DNA of 64,000 bases from contig NC_135556.1 of the NCBI RefSeq assembly GCF_964340395.1, positions 8,137,501 through 8,201,500 of the forward strand. The letters run 5' to 3'. Positions within the stretch are counted from its first letter, which is position 1. Each line of letters begins with the position of its first letter. The notes beneath the pieces were generated by a model. The model was not told where the DNA came from. It was given only the letters and a program-made list of their open reading frames with translations, and searched no databases. Both the position numbers and the translations under genes were made by a program. The stretch comes from Glandiceps talaboti. Taxonomy: Eukaryota > Hemichordata > Enteropneusta > Spengelidae. Positions 21,901 to 30,960 of this stretch are shown here, one piece after another.

Positions 21901-24012
21901 TGGTAGAAAATTAAAACATGTATTTTTCGGCGGGAGAAACTGAAACATTTGGGCCATTTTACAAAGCTAGGTATATGCATGAACGAGAATGAAAATATCT
22001 TCTACAGAACAATTAAAATTCACATTAAAATTTGCAGTAATGTTTAGTTCATATCAAATATTTTATTTATTTGCAACAGTTTCGGATGTCAACAAACATT
22101 GTTTAGGAAAAGTTTGTTTACATTTACTCCCCGTGTGGACTAATTGCGATGACCTCTAGAGTGGTCACATGTTTTGAGCTAAAACGTTATCGATTTTGTA
22201 ACAATAGGTTCTTTGCTTCCATTGTTTTGTTTTACTTTACCAGCGTTGGTATATTGATTATTTGTACTTTCGCCGCCGGTGGTAGAGAAGTAGGTCGTCC
22301 TGCACGAGGGGAAAAACGTGTCGATGACGATGATATGTCGCAGCAGCATTTGTTGATATCCAGAGACGTGTTATGACAAATGTCGAAATCGATCTCTTTG
22401 GAAAAGCTGAAATATGAAACACCAAACATAACATGCATGTGTACTAGGACATGATGAAAATGTACAAATTGGCCCACATGTATAATTTTATTTTGAGTGC
22501 AATTAAAACAAGAAGTATTTATTTAGTAATGATAAACACCCGGAGCTCAAGGAATGTAAAAGCAAGAGATAAAATTAATGTAACACATCAAACGATTTAA
22601 AATACAAATGGCGCTAAAAAGGCACAAATACAGAGACAAATAACATGAAACAAAAAAAAAATGGTGAAAAATCCTAGGACTGCTTTAAAAATGTGAATCA
22701 GAGATGGCATATGATAATATCGCATAGGCATGACACAGGCTGCGGAGTGGCTAGTAGTGCTGTGTTGCATGTTGTTAGCCAGCCCAGCCGTCATTTCGGC
22801 GTGATATTTCCAGTGGTGTCGATGTAGCTAAACAGCGCCCCCACAGTCACCGCGTATGGATCATCAACATTTTGGTGAAAGAGCGCCAGAAATTATAAAT
22901 CATGATATTTGCAATTGCCCTCTCTGACTTATTTATACTCAGAACTTATAATTTTGTCTCATTTTACTTGTTTTACAGTTCATCATGGTGTTCAGTCTTG
23001 TGTCGTATACCCCATGTCAGTTAGGGAACTATGTATACCCAGGCTGGGCTGATGCTATCGGATGGATGATTGCCCTTTCGTCTATCCTTCTCATCCCACT
23101 GTATGCAATATATTATTTTGTCAAAGTTGAAAAGGGATCCTTTGGTGAGGTAAGAATACAACATGTTTCATTGTCGTTGCTGGAAGATTTATCAGGGATT
23201 ATATTTTCTGATTTTTGGGGTGAAGTGACAATAGCAAATCAAAATCACACAATTTGCATTAGTCCATACAATTTAATATTAAATTATTGAAATTCAATCT
23301 GCACAATGTGTGTGATTCTATGCAAATGAGTTAACGTTCTATGCAAATGAGTTAATGTATGCAAATGAGTTAATGTTTTATGCAAGAGTTAATGTTGTAT
23401 GCAAATGAGTTAATGTTCTTTGCAAAGAGTTGATGTCCTATGCAAATGAGGTAATGTTCATGTAACACAGAATTATCAATGTAAGACTGATATATACACA
23501 AATTATTTATATCTGGAATACATTTTGTCCTTTCTTTGCTCACATCTCATCTTCAACGTTGGTGCCTGCGTGTCTGTATCTAGTTCCAGTATGTTTAAGT
23601 GGTTTATTTCATTTTAATACAAAATGTAGCAAAAAAATTGTGATCTTGATAGAATGTAGCAGTTTGTTGTTGGTTTCTGCACGGTTGTATCAAACAAAGC
23701 CAGTGAACGGTAATACGAAAAGGGCAGTAACCAGGTTCAAAAACTATGATTCCTGTACAAGTAATTTAGATTAGCCATCACATTTCCTACATTGCATTCA
23801 ATGACTGTGTCTTCACATTTCCTTTACAGCGTCTGAGCAATGCAATTAAGCCCCTACCGGAATGGGGACCAGCATTACCAGAACACAGAACAGAGGCAGG
23901 CTATGGACCTATCAAGGGACCTAAACTGCCAGTATACAAGGACGTTATTTACTCTCCAGTTAACGATGTCAATCGTGATCCCGAAGCAGGCAACGAAGTT
24001 ACAGCCTTTTAA
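7220..24012 (+). CDS. SLC6A9-like: SLC6 glycine transporter-like gene (12 coding exons, 5' end missing)
   Basis: Na+/Cl--coupled plasma-membrane transporter of the SLC6 family, most like the glycine transporters. Exons: 7220-7409, 9069-9200, 13051-13486, 14364-14496, 15204-15338, 15956-16184, 17009-17121, 17734-17874, 18616-18715, 19136-19236, 22979-23149, 23830-24012. All introns are GT-AG and every phase matches, giving 687 residues and a stop at 24010-24012. TM1 carries the SLC6 signature [16 protein letters not shown]2 the conserved CX8C pair, TM3 the substrate-site YYN, and TM6 SLGIAWGG and SYNKFHNN. Residues expected at the chloride site are present: Tyr in TM2, Gln and Ser in TM6, Ser in TM7. 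The tail ([10 protein letters not shown]) resembles GlyT1. EL2 is unusually long with six N-glycosylation sequons. The protein ends in TAF, a possible class I PDZ ligand. The start codon and N-terminal tail were not found. The glycine substrate is inferred from similarity; a related amino-acid substrate is possible. Confidence 0.93.
7421..7512. repeat. (CAAA)n-(CAGA)n-(CGGA)n microsatellite
   Basis: The tract starts 11 bases after the splice donor at 7410, so the exon's open frame runs on into the repeat. It lies wholly in the intron. Confidence 0.9.
7513..9068 (+). other. SLC6 intron after the TM1 exon, remainder
   Basis: Unique AT-rich sequence with no recognised gene. It contains a perfect CRE (TGACGTCA, 9008-9015) 54 bp before the next exon. 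The short open frame at 8073-8309 resembles nothing I know and has no splice support. Confidence 0.6.
9069..9200 (+). CDS. SLC6A9-like: SLC6 exon: TM2
   Basis: Acceptor ttttacag, donor GTGAAG. Encodes TM2 and the start of the following loop, including [10 protein letters not shown]. Its Tyr is at the position of the TM2 chloride ligand of SLC6 transporters. Length 132 bp; it completes one split Gly codon and opens another (g|ga). Confidence 0.95.
9232..9660. repeat. C-rich low-complexity region with (CA)n tract
   Basis: Imperfect units resembling ctataccccacacacgtat recur several times, with a clean (CA)n run at 9412-9460 and a poly-C run at 9233-9243. Confidence 0.7.
9975..10395. repeat. 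Degenerate tandem repeat, ~50-100 bp units
   Basis: Variants of ctgtccaaaattta recur near 9980, 10032, 10091, 10190, 10238, 10300 and 10376, each associated with atttttgtaaaa-like text. The minus-strand open frames at 10056-10342 are products of this repeat. Confidence 0.6.
12339..12431. mobile_element. GC-rich foldback (MITE-like) element
   Basis: Arms beginning ggttacccaga and ending tctgggtaacc pair over about 35 bp with few mismatches, including ccgctggggg / cccccagcgg. The centre carries a nested gagacc / ggtctc pair. It is much more GC-rich than its AT-rich surroundings, suggesting an inserted short inverted-repeat element. No target-site duplication was resolved. Confidence 0.55.
13051..13486 (+). 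CDS. SLC6A9-like: SLC6 exon: TM3 and long extracellular loop 2
   Basis: Acceptor tttttcttcag, donor GTAAGT. Encodes TM3 with the YYN substrate-site motif, then EL2 with [10 protein letters not shown], the conserved disulfide pair. EL2 carries six N-x-S/T sequons (NQT, NGT, NYS, NAT, NKT, NGT). At 436 bp it is the largest exon. The loop is longer than I recall for vertebrate GlyT1 or GlyT2. Confidence 0.95.
13487..14363 (+). other. SLC6 intron with (CCA)n tract
   Basis: A C-run followed by ACC/CCA units occupies 13565-13618, just after the donor. The rest is unique sequence with no gene. Confidence 0.8.
14364..14496 (+). CDS. SLC6A9-like: SLC6 exon: end of EL2 and TM4
   Basis: Acceptor ccgacag, donor GTGAGT. 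Its first base completes an Asn codon. Encodes the end of EL2 (NYVLEITDG), TM4, and the KGVKSSGK segment typical of GlyT1-like transporters. It ends at a codon boundary. Confidence 0.95.
14497..15203 (+). other. SLC6 intron with a near-perfect palindrome
   Basis: This 707-bp intron contains the palindrome at 14741-14799 and otherwise unique sequence. Confidence 0.8.
14741..14799. repeat. Near-perfect 59-bp palindrome (29-bp arms, 1-nt loop)
   Basis: The arm aatacgagtcgccatggaaa continues to 14769 and is followed after one base by its reverse complement at 14771-14799, with a single mismatch. The near absence of a spacer argues for a recent inverted duplication or strong selection on a hairpin. 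Confidence 0.9.
15204..15338 (+). CDS. SLC6A9-like: SLC6 exon: TM5
   Basis: Acceptor ctacag, donor GTAGGT. Encodes [12 protein letters not shown]5 and the following loop ([16 protein letters not shown]). 135 bp, phase 0 at both ends. Confidence 0.95.
15339..15955 (+). other. SLC6 intron, ends in (CACG)/(ACGT) repeat
   Basis: Mostly unique sequence. A short GCAC/ACGT repeat (15893-15922) lies just before the acceptor of the next exon. No gene seen. Confidence 0.8.
15956..16184 (+). CDS. SLC6A9-like: SLC6 exon: TM6-TM7
   Basis: Acceptor tcctacag, donor GTAAGT. Encodes [14 protein letters not shown], the unwound TM6 centre with [13 protein letters not shown], then TM7 with GFVIFS. Gln and Ser of TM6 and Ser of TM7 occupy expected chloride-site positions. 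The small Gly before the AWGG motif matches GlyT1 rather than GlyT2. A sequon (NVS) follows TM7 in the extracellular loop. Confidence 0.95.
16185..17008 (+). other. SLC6 intron, no recognisable content
   Basis: An 824-bp intron with a C-run (16285-16297) and otherwise unique AT-rich sequence. The open frame at 16849-17196 runs across the acceptor into the next exon and is not a separate gene. Confidence 0.8.
17009..17121 (+). CDS. SLC6A9-like: SLC6 exon: EL4 and TM8 start
   Basis: Acceptor tcctgtag, donor GTAAAT. Encodes [18 protein letters not shown] and the first part of TM8, ending TLGLDSQ. The Asp is at the SLC6 second Na+ site. Completes a split Gly codon; ends in phase 0. Confidence 0.95.
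17122..17733 (+). repeat. SLC6 intron dominated by (TATG)n/(GT)n/(GC) microsatellite
   Basis: About 37 TATG units (17233-17381) pass into GT and GC-rich TGCG repeats (to about 17470). The intron ends with a (GAAT)n run near 17680-17707. All open frames here are repeat artefacts. Confidence 0.95.
17734..17874 (+). CDS. SLC6A9-like: SLC6 exon: TM8 end and TM9
   Basis: Acceptor tcttgcag, donor GTAAGG. Encodes [14 protein letters not shown] (TM8), the intracellular loop and TM9 ending GLPMVTK. 141 bp, phase 0 at both ends. Confidence 0.95.
17936..18345. repeat. 53-bp minisatellite in SLC6 intron
   Basis: Units containing gtttgcaacacgttacctta and tatggaaagatg recur at 53-bp spacing (for example 18000, 18053 and 18106), about seven copies that diverge towards the right end. 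The open frames here are repeat-derived. Confidence 0.85.
18616..18715 (+). CDS. SLC6A9-like: SLC6 exon: TM10
   Basis: Acceptor ccctgcag, donor GTAAGT. Encodes [15 protein letters not shown] and TM10 ending [10 protein letters not shown]. The TM10 Glu is common in SLC6 proteins and aligns with the GlyT2 glutamate linked to a third Na+; as I recall, GlyT1 has Met there. Ends in phase 1. Confidence 0.95.
18716..19135 (+). repeat. SLC6 intron with (TATG)n-(GT)n-(GTGC)n-(GTAC)n microsatellite
   Basis: The tract at 18848-19043 fills about half of this 420-bp intron. It shows the same TATG-to-GT transition as at 6202 and 17233. Confidence 0.95.
19136..19236 (+). CDS. SLC6A9-like: SLC6 exon: intracellular loop 5 and TM11 start
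   Basis: Acceptor catcag, donor GTAAGT. Encodes [29 protein letters not shown]. Completes a split Gly codon; ends in phase 0. A CRE 8-mer (19155-19162) overlaps the coding sequence and may be chance. Confidence 0.95.
19340..19466. repeat. Compound (GAT)n-(GAC)n-(GGT)n trinucleotide repeat
   Basis: Clean runs of GAT, then CGA, then GGT, then GAT variants. The polyhistidine frames on the minus strand are artefacts. Confidence 0.95.
20461..21009. mobile_element. Foldback DNA element with ~270-bp inverted arms
   Basis: The left end acagtgcgtttccc and right end gggaaacgcgctgt are inverted. The arms continue as inverted repeats for roughly 250-270 bp each: for example actattaaatgaactat near 20488 and its complement near 20964, and cacactgtgtgggctctgt-like text in both arms. 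The whole element is about 549 bp and has no coding capacity. The terminal CAG-type ends resemble hAT-like non-autonomous elements, but I could not find an 8-bp target duplication. Confidence 0.8.
22979..23149 (+). CDS. SLC6A9-like: SLC6 exon: TM11 end and TM12
   Basis: Acceptor tgttttacag, donor GTAAGA. Encodes [28 protein letters not shown] and TM12 ending in VEKGSFGE. 171 bp, phase 0 at both ends. Confidence 0.95.
23319..23450. repeat. Tandem repeat carrying POU octamer motifs
   Basis: Imperfect units of about 18-22 bp contain tatgcaaatgagttaatgtt. Perfect ATGCAAAT octamers start at 23320, 23341, 23359, 23399 and 23440; two further units have degenerate octamers. It lies in the last SLC6 intron (23150-23829). 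Octamers are POU/Oct binding sites; function here is unproven. Confidence 0.8.
23830..24012 (+). CDS. SLC6A9-like: SLC6 exon: C-terminal tail and stop
   Basis: Acceptor cctttacag. Encodes the 60-residue cytoplasmic tail starting [20 protein letters not shown], which resembles the GlyT1 tail, and ends EVTAF then TAA (24010-24012). The last three residues fit a class I PDZ ligand (T-x-hydrophobic). Confidence 0.93.
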   Translation, partial: RLSNAIKPLPEWGPALPEHRTEAGYGPIKGPKLPVYKDVIYSPVNDVNRDPEAGNEVTAF

Positions 24013-24462
24013 ACGAAATGTCCCATTTTCATATGTCTGAAATGGTTGTAAACACTAATACATCAGAGAATGCCATGGTGCACGGTGCTCGGCCTGTAAT
24101 CTGAAATAAGAAGTAGTGTTGCAGGGCGCCCTCAATACAGGAAGAACAATACCTTTTGTTTTCATTTATATTTTTTTCTGTGAGGTCTTCAATGATGTAT
24201 TTTTGACGACGTTGCTAAATTGCTAAAACCACACAAAATTTAGCACTGTAACATGAACACTTTTACTTCGTAAAGGCTGATGTAAGCATGTGGCATTTTC
24301 TGGATGTTAACGAAAAGTCATAATGAGGACACTTGTACCTGAGACAAGACTTGAAATTACTTACCAAACTCATTGTCCATCTGTGTTTTGTAATGTAATC
24401 GTAGCATCATCAAAAAATGTAAATTGGTTCAACGACTCTTAATGAGAAATGCCATATCAATC

Positions 24463-24468
24463 AATAAA
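24463..24468 (+). promoter_or_regulatory. Candidate polyadenylation signal of the SLC6 gene
   Basis: This is the first AATAAA I noticed after the stop at 24012; it is followed by a second overlapping AATAAA-like stretch. It would give a 3' UTR of about 470 bases. Further AATAAA sites occur downstream, so the real end is uncertain. Confidence 0.4.
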
Positions 24469-26167
24469 TAAATATTCATTCAAGTTGTACATAAAAGCAA
24501 TATAAGATGTAGAAAACTAAAAGTGTAGAAATGTTGGGTATTAAAAAAAAAGCAAGTAAGTGACAAAAATTTATTTTTCATAAAAAAGGTGAGCAAAAAA
24601 AAAATAGAACTTCTATTTTGCGTGTGAAAATGCACAACGCATCAATGCAACTTAACTTCAAAAAATGAACCATGCCTAGTGGTTCAAATAAAAGCTATGG
24701 GATTTGCTATAGGCTTAATAAACTGATAGTGTTTTCTGTGTTAGTTCACAAAAAACCTAATAACAGTTCTACACAAGCAAAAAACAAACAGCAACGACAT
24801 GCGATATATTTGCAATCTCAGCTTAGCTTCAAAATTTATCACTTTTTGGTTCACTGTAAATATTTTTTTTTTTCAGTTTTGAGGAACACAGACGGGGGAA
24901 AATTTTTGATTCCATGATTTCTTAATTTCTTCTACCTCTTTGCTAAAAATTGACAATATCAATCGTCCTCAGGCCAAGTCAATGTTGTTAGCAATCAAAT
25001 GCAAAAGCAATAGTGTTGGGTTAAGGTCAAAGTTCATTTTGACAGGTCTTCCATGTGTGTGTGTGTATGGTTGCTATAGCGGCTTTGTTGGGTAGCAACG
25101 TATAGTCTTCTACATCTCAGGAATGAATGCAGGTATTGCTCTCGACATCGGATCTAAATTGGCTAATATGTGTACATTTCTGTGTTCATTTTGTAGGGAA
25201 AACTGTGGTAGGTTTCAAAAGTTCAGAAAAAGTTGACTTTGCCAGTTATATACAGTCAGAATATGTAGAGAGTTAAATTAACTGCTCATACAGTGCGAGT
25301 TCAAACTTCCAAGTTTGTCAGAAATATTTTTGATTGACGCAGGTTTATTCAGGGTGTTGTGAGCATGATTGCATAATGTAAGATATTTTTCATGGCCTTG
25401 ATATCATTAATGGCCTAGGTATTTCTGATGACATGCCACAGATGTGCGGTAATTTCTTGTGATGCTCAAAATTTGGTGTTACCCTATTCCTTACCACGAC
25501 TCTTAAGAATACTAAACATTCAACACTTTCACCCACAGCAAAAATAAATTGTATCTCATCAGAGGGTACATTGCTAGTGATCCAATGACCTAGATAATGC
25601 TAATGATCTCACATCACTATTGTATCTGACTATCAGCTATATTATAAGTCAAAGGTGATGAAATAAATGACATGAGAACATGTATATCGGTAATACTGTA
25701 AACATTTCTGTACATTTTCACACATCAATGCAAGGTTTGCGTGATGTAAATATTAATGATATTTCTAAGGCAGCTAATGTATAAGGCAATGCAACTATTG
25801 TGCAGTTAATACAAAGAAAACAACTATTTTGCATTTAAAAAAAAATATGTTATGGAAATGTTGTTTCCTTTATATATAATTATATATATTGAATTTATCA
25901 ATATTGAGTGTTTTCTATGGCCAATGATAGTGTTCATGTAATACAATGTAAAGGTGTTTAACAGGAATGACATGTCGTGTTCTAAGGTCAGGCAGTTTTG
26001 ATGTACATGACTTGGATGGGGTGGCGGTGAGGGTGCAGAAGTATGATTTAACTTTTTATTACCCCCCACCCCCACCCCCTTACAAAAGAAATAGAGCGGT
26101 TAGTGCAAGATTCAGTCCTCTTGATAAGTGACCAAATTTTTGTGTCTAGATTGATATATGGACATTG

Positions 26168-26215
26168 CCATATATGGGCATTGCCATATATGGGTACATG
26201 TATTGCCATATATGG
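26168..26215. promoter_or_regulatory. Cluster of three perfect CArG boxes
   Basis: CCATATATGG, a textbook SRF-binding CArG box, occurs at 26168-26177, 26184-26193 and 26206-26215, each preceded by attg. The unit gcattgccatatatgg is repeated, so this is also a small tandem repeat. SRF controls many muscle genes and the neighbouring sarcoglycan is a muscle-complex gene, but the cluster is 7.2 kb beyond that gene's 3' end. Enhancer function is inference. Confidence 0.4.
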
Positions 26216-28069
26216 GCATTGCCATAAAGTTTTAAAAGTGTTCTTGCTTAATAAGGAAAAATACAAATGCACCTTCGGGACCAATTTGTTTGAAAATCAA
26301 AGCAGATCAAATCTCTCAAAACTTTGCCATATGAAAACTTGGTCCTGGTGTCATTACAGATATTTGGTTGCCATGGAAATTGCCCATTCATCATTGTTGA
26401 AGGCTAATATGGAGATCACTAGGTCCTCTAAATTACAAGGTATCATCATAATTTGAACTGAGAATGTGTTGTAGTTTAGTAACAGCAAACGTTTATAACT
26501 TTCTTTCGGAGACACTTTAATACAGTATTAAGTCTGCCCTGATAAAAGTACTATAAATACTCTAAACCTAGACTTTTTTTTGCCACTAGAAAATTTTGTG
26601 ATTTTACAGTCTTCAACTAGTTCTCGAAGACTAATGTGTACTAATTACTAAGCCTGGTGCACTGTTTATGTACGAGAGAGACATTTTAGTCACTACTTAT
26701 TTTTTGTGTTTTTTAATTTCTCGTCAAATAAGTGAAAACGAGTCTTCAGCCAAAATGTGCAGGTTTACAAATACATAATTACTAAAAGCATAATAGAAAA
26801 AAAAAGAATAAATAAATAAATAAATAAATGAATAAATAAATATATGACACGTTCAGACAATTTAGCAACTGCAAAGTTCTACTTATTTAATTGTAAAATA
26901 AATGATAAATTTTTTTTTTCATACACCATGGATAGTATACTTGGCCATAGATACACTCTAGTCATTAGTCTGTCTACAATACTGACCTGTGACTGTGATA
27001 GCACTCACCAACACTCAGTATAGGTGAAAGCTATTGTAGACATAGATCAGCAATGTAGACAGACTATGTGACTATTCAATCACTCAGCAATGCAATTTCA
27101 GTATTGTTCAATTTTATGCTGCCATACTTTCTCGTGTTGATTCTTGTGGTTTCTTCAAATTTTAAGAAGAAAGAAAGAGATTTATATTGATAGTTTTTAT
27201 CAATTATTTATTTAATTTCTCATATTATTTAGGATTAGATCATGGTACGTTGAATAGTTTATCTTATTTTAATAGTGCCATTAATGTCCAAGTTATCTGT
27301 TGTTTTTCACGTTTATTTTATTTTTTTTTAATATTTAAGATTTGAAAATGTATAGGGTAGGGATGTACTGAATGTGTTCAACTATTTCACTGAAAAATTA
27401 AGGTAATAGTGTCTTGAGGATGCCGGTTCCTGACTCCATGTTTAGATGATATGTTACAGAAGAAATACCCTGCCATGTGTTGTTGGTAGTAATGTGTTGA
27501 AAGACCACAAGACCAGAGTATCCAGAATTAAAATGGGTCTTCGTTTGGTAGCACATTGTACTTCCAAATTTATGCTAATTTATGTAGCAAATTTGTCAAT
27601 TTCATTGTAATGAAACATAGTAGCAAAGAAGGGTCAAGGGTCACAGTTACATTAAAGCACAGGCAAGGAACGAGACGTTTGTCTGTATGTAAAACAAACC
27701 CCCTGGACTAGATAAAAAAGATTAGTTTGTCACGTGACGAAGTATAAATCTGTAAATCTGTTGTGTTTATGGCAGATACAAATAAAAATTGGAGCAATAT
27801 ATGCGAGGTCCCCTGATTTATTTGAGTTGTGATTGTTTTGCTTTCAGTGAGAGAGTAAATGGAAGTTTAATAGAGGTTTAGATATGATGTACAAAGTTTT
27901 CACGTTTGTGATTCAGAAATGGATATATTCTATTTTGGAAGTTGTATAGGGATAGAATGGTATGGTTAAATCAGTGGGATTTCATTTGTTAAAAGGTGTT
28001 AATAAAGCTGACTAATGTACATAGATGTAATTCTTAATGACTACTGTGTGGTTTTAGCATGAATATAGG

Positions 28070-28399
28070 TGTGATGTATGTATGTATGTATGTATGTATG
28101 TATGTATGTATGTATGTATGTATGTATGTATGTGTGATGTATGTATGTATGTATGTATGTATGTATGTATGTATGTATGTATGTATGTATGTATGAATGT
28201 ATGTATGTATGTATGAATGTATGTATGTATGTGTGTGTATGTATGTATGTATGTATGTATGTATGTATGTATGTGTGTGTGTATGTATGTATGTATGTAT
28301 GTATGTATGTGTGTGTGTATGTATGTATGTATGTATGTATGTATGTATGTATGTGTGTGTATGTATGTATGTATGTATGTATGTGTGTGTGTGTATGTA

Positions 28400-28430
<31 letters not shown>

Positions 28431-28885
28431 GTGTGTGTGTATGTATGTATGTGTGTGTGTATGTATGTATGTGTGTGTGTGTATGTCTGTATGTATGTAT
28501 GTATGTATGTATGTATGTATGTATGTATGTATGTATGTATGTATGTATGTGTGATGTATGTATGTATGTATGTATGTATGTATGTATGTATGTATGTATG
28601 TATGTGTGTATGCATGTGTGTATGTACGCATGTGTGTGTATATGTGTGTGTATGTATGTATGTATGTGTGTATGTATGTATGTATGTATGTATGTATGCA
28701 TGTGTTTATGTATGTATGTATGTATGTATGTATGTATGTATGTATGTATGTATGAATGTATGTATGTATGTATGTATGTATGTATGTATGGTATGTATGT
28801 ATGTATGTATGTATGTATGTATGTATGTATGTATGTATGTATGTATGTATGTATGTATGTATGTATGTATGTATGTATGTATATA
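28070..28885. repeat. Giant (TATG)n/(GT)n microsatellite, ~810 bp
   Basis: Almost pure TATG interrupted by GTGTGTG islands every few tens of bases. Open frames of up to 288 codons on both strands (MYVC and THIY repeats) are artefacts of the 4-bp unit, which is open in all frames. Confidence 0.97.
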
Positions 28886-30960
28886 TGTGTGTGTGCATGT
28901 GTGTGAATGTTAAATGTCAAAAAACACTGTGCAAATTCCTTTGATATTTGGTGGGGGACATCACTTTCAGTGTCTAGTCGGAAATTCCACCACAGTGCCT
29001 CAATGGCACATTGCTAAATTCTAATATAGCGGTATATACGTGTATAAGGACGCCCTCTCTCACATCATACTGATATTCTTTTGTTTTTATTTGTACATCG
29101 ACCCTCACGCATACAGGTACATTCTCATAACACAACAACACCACCCATACCAGTATTTTCCATTTACTGAAATAACGTTACACAGAGACTAGTAATCATT
29201 TATGTGTAATGTATTGTCTTTATTAAGGTTACTATGTAATATACAACTGGTTCTAATCAAAATAAAGATTACTGTCAGTAGTTGAGCCTTCTCACAATAT
29301 TCATCATCAAGCCTGCCCAAATTTTTCCCCCGATTAACAGGATGACCAAAATAACATACATCGGTAACTACTCATAAAATTGTGAGTAAAAGTGTTAAAT
29401 TAATAATACTGAATTCGATATAAAACAAAGCAAAAAAAAAGGCACAAAAAGATGAGTCAACGTTTGATCACATTTGACAGAGGTATAGTTACCTTTATAA
29501 CATCACAAATAAAATCATGAAAAATATGTTCAGATTACTGCTTGTTACTTGCACGTCTTTCTTATCCAAAAAAACTTCAGATTTTGAACACAATTTTTTA
29601 GGAAAAACAAGACACCTTATGATGAAACCATCCTTTATGGCATCCCATGTTAATAATACACATGTAATTTATGTACTTCCTTGATCTGAAACTTTTTAAT
29701 AATTTCAAAAAACCCTGAAATGTTTCCAATGTGATCAACCTTGTAGTTAGTCTGTGAGGTACAGTGTGATGGGGCGCCCTCACACATCAGTAAACTATAC
29801 TCCTGTATGTAAATTTGTAACAAAGTCTTGATTAGTACACACTGGTGAGGGCAAAGGTCAGTGTCGACAGGTCAAAGGTTAATGCACATTAACATATCTT
29901 TCCTTCTGCGTTGTCGTTTTCATATCACTATTTTTATTGAGTCAAAATTGTTGATAATCCAATTAGTCCTGAGCATTTAGCAATGTACGATACATCAAAA
30001 TAAATACATACTAATCTTTCAACTAGTAGTCACATTGTAAAACGACTTGTACTCTCTCTCTCTCTCCATCAACACTTTCTATTATTTGGCTTTATGATAT
30101 CATAAGATGAATTCTCAAATACTGTCACCCTTGGTTACGAAGTATGCAAATTAAGAATGGTACAATTGAGGGCGTCCTTTGGATATATACTCAGTAGAAA
30201 ACAAAAGAGTACTTTTGCTTTAATATGGTTGTTGGAAATTTTACAAAATGGATGAGAAAAATTCTATGCTCGGCCAGACCCTTTCGTGTATATGGTCTAT
30301 GACCTGGCTAAGGCCTGAACATAATAGAAATAGTGGGTGGAATCTGAAAGGTTGTGACTGACATCATATGAGTCATTTGTCATACAAATCCCCTCACATC
30401 TGCTGATCAACTTTTTTTGTACATCTATAATTTCACATTAAAACAAGATTAAAGGGAACATCAAGTTGGTACATAATGAGTTTCAAGAACTTGGCTATAT
30501 TGTAGAAAAATATCCCTTATATATCAAGGTATGAACTTTTTTGTTGGAAAAAAAAAACTCTCAAAACCCAATTTCAGCTAGTCTAATAATACTCTTGAAA
30601 AAGCTAACTCCAAACAACTACGGCTACAGAACTAGACAGTGTACATTAAAAAGTTATAAATAAATACTTTGTTAATAAAAAATTGCAACTTCGAAGGAGA
30701 AATTAAAGAGGGTTTTTGTGCTGAGCACACAGGTCATGAAATGAGAAGGCAGTGTTAGACAATGCTCACAAAAAAACAAAAAAAACCCACACTAAAGTTT
30801 TTATCTTTTAGTATACCTTGTACAACCTTGTATTTTTAAAAATTGAAAATACAACGTGAAGTATGGTCAGTTTGTTTCTACAAAAGTATGTGAAAATAAA
30901 AGTGATCAACTATTTTGTTCAAAAGTTTAGAAACTTGAGTTGGACAAGGTGCTTCTCACA

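Larger units (their letters stand above)
19237..22978 (+). other. SLC6 intron between TM11 exons
   Basis: This 3.74-kb intron holds a GAT/GAC/GGT trinucleotide repeat (19340-19466), a CRE (19672-19679), a C-run (19897-19911) and the foldback element at 20461-21009. The rest is CpG-containing unique sequence. No internal exon is needed: the flanking exons join in phase 0. Confidence 0.8.
24469..30960. other. Convergent intergenic DNA, left part
   Basis: No coding exon was recognised. It contains a copy of a dispersed repeat (25436-25505), the CArG cluster (26168-26215), an AAAT-rich run near 26805-26840 and the giant TATG/GT microsatellite (28070-28885). Short open frames at 24672-24917 and 26103-26456 lack similarity and splice signals. 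Confidence 0.6.

Noticed and set aside
28034-28944. Open frames of up to 288 codons with MYVC or THIY repeats
   Set aside because: They are produced by the 4-bp TATG unit, which has no stop in any frame on either strand; no non-repeat coding sequence is attached.
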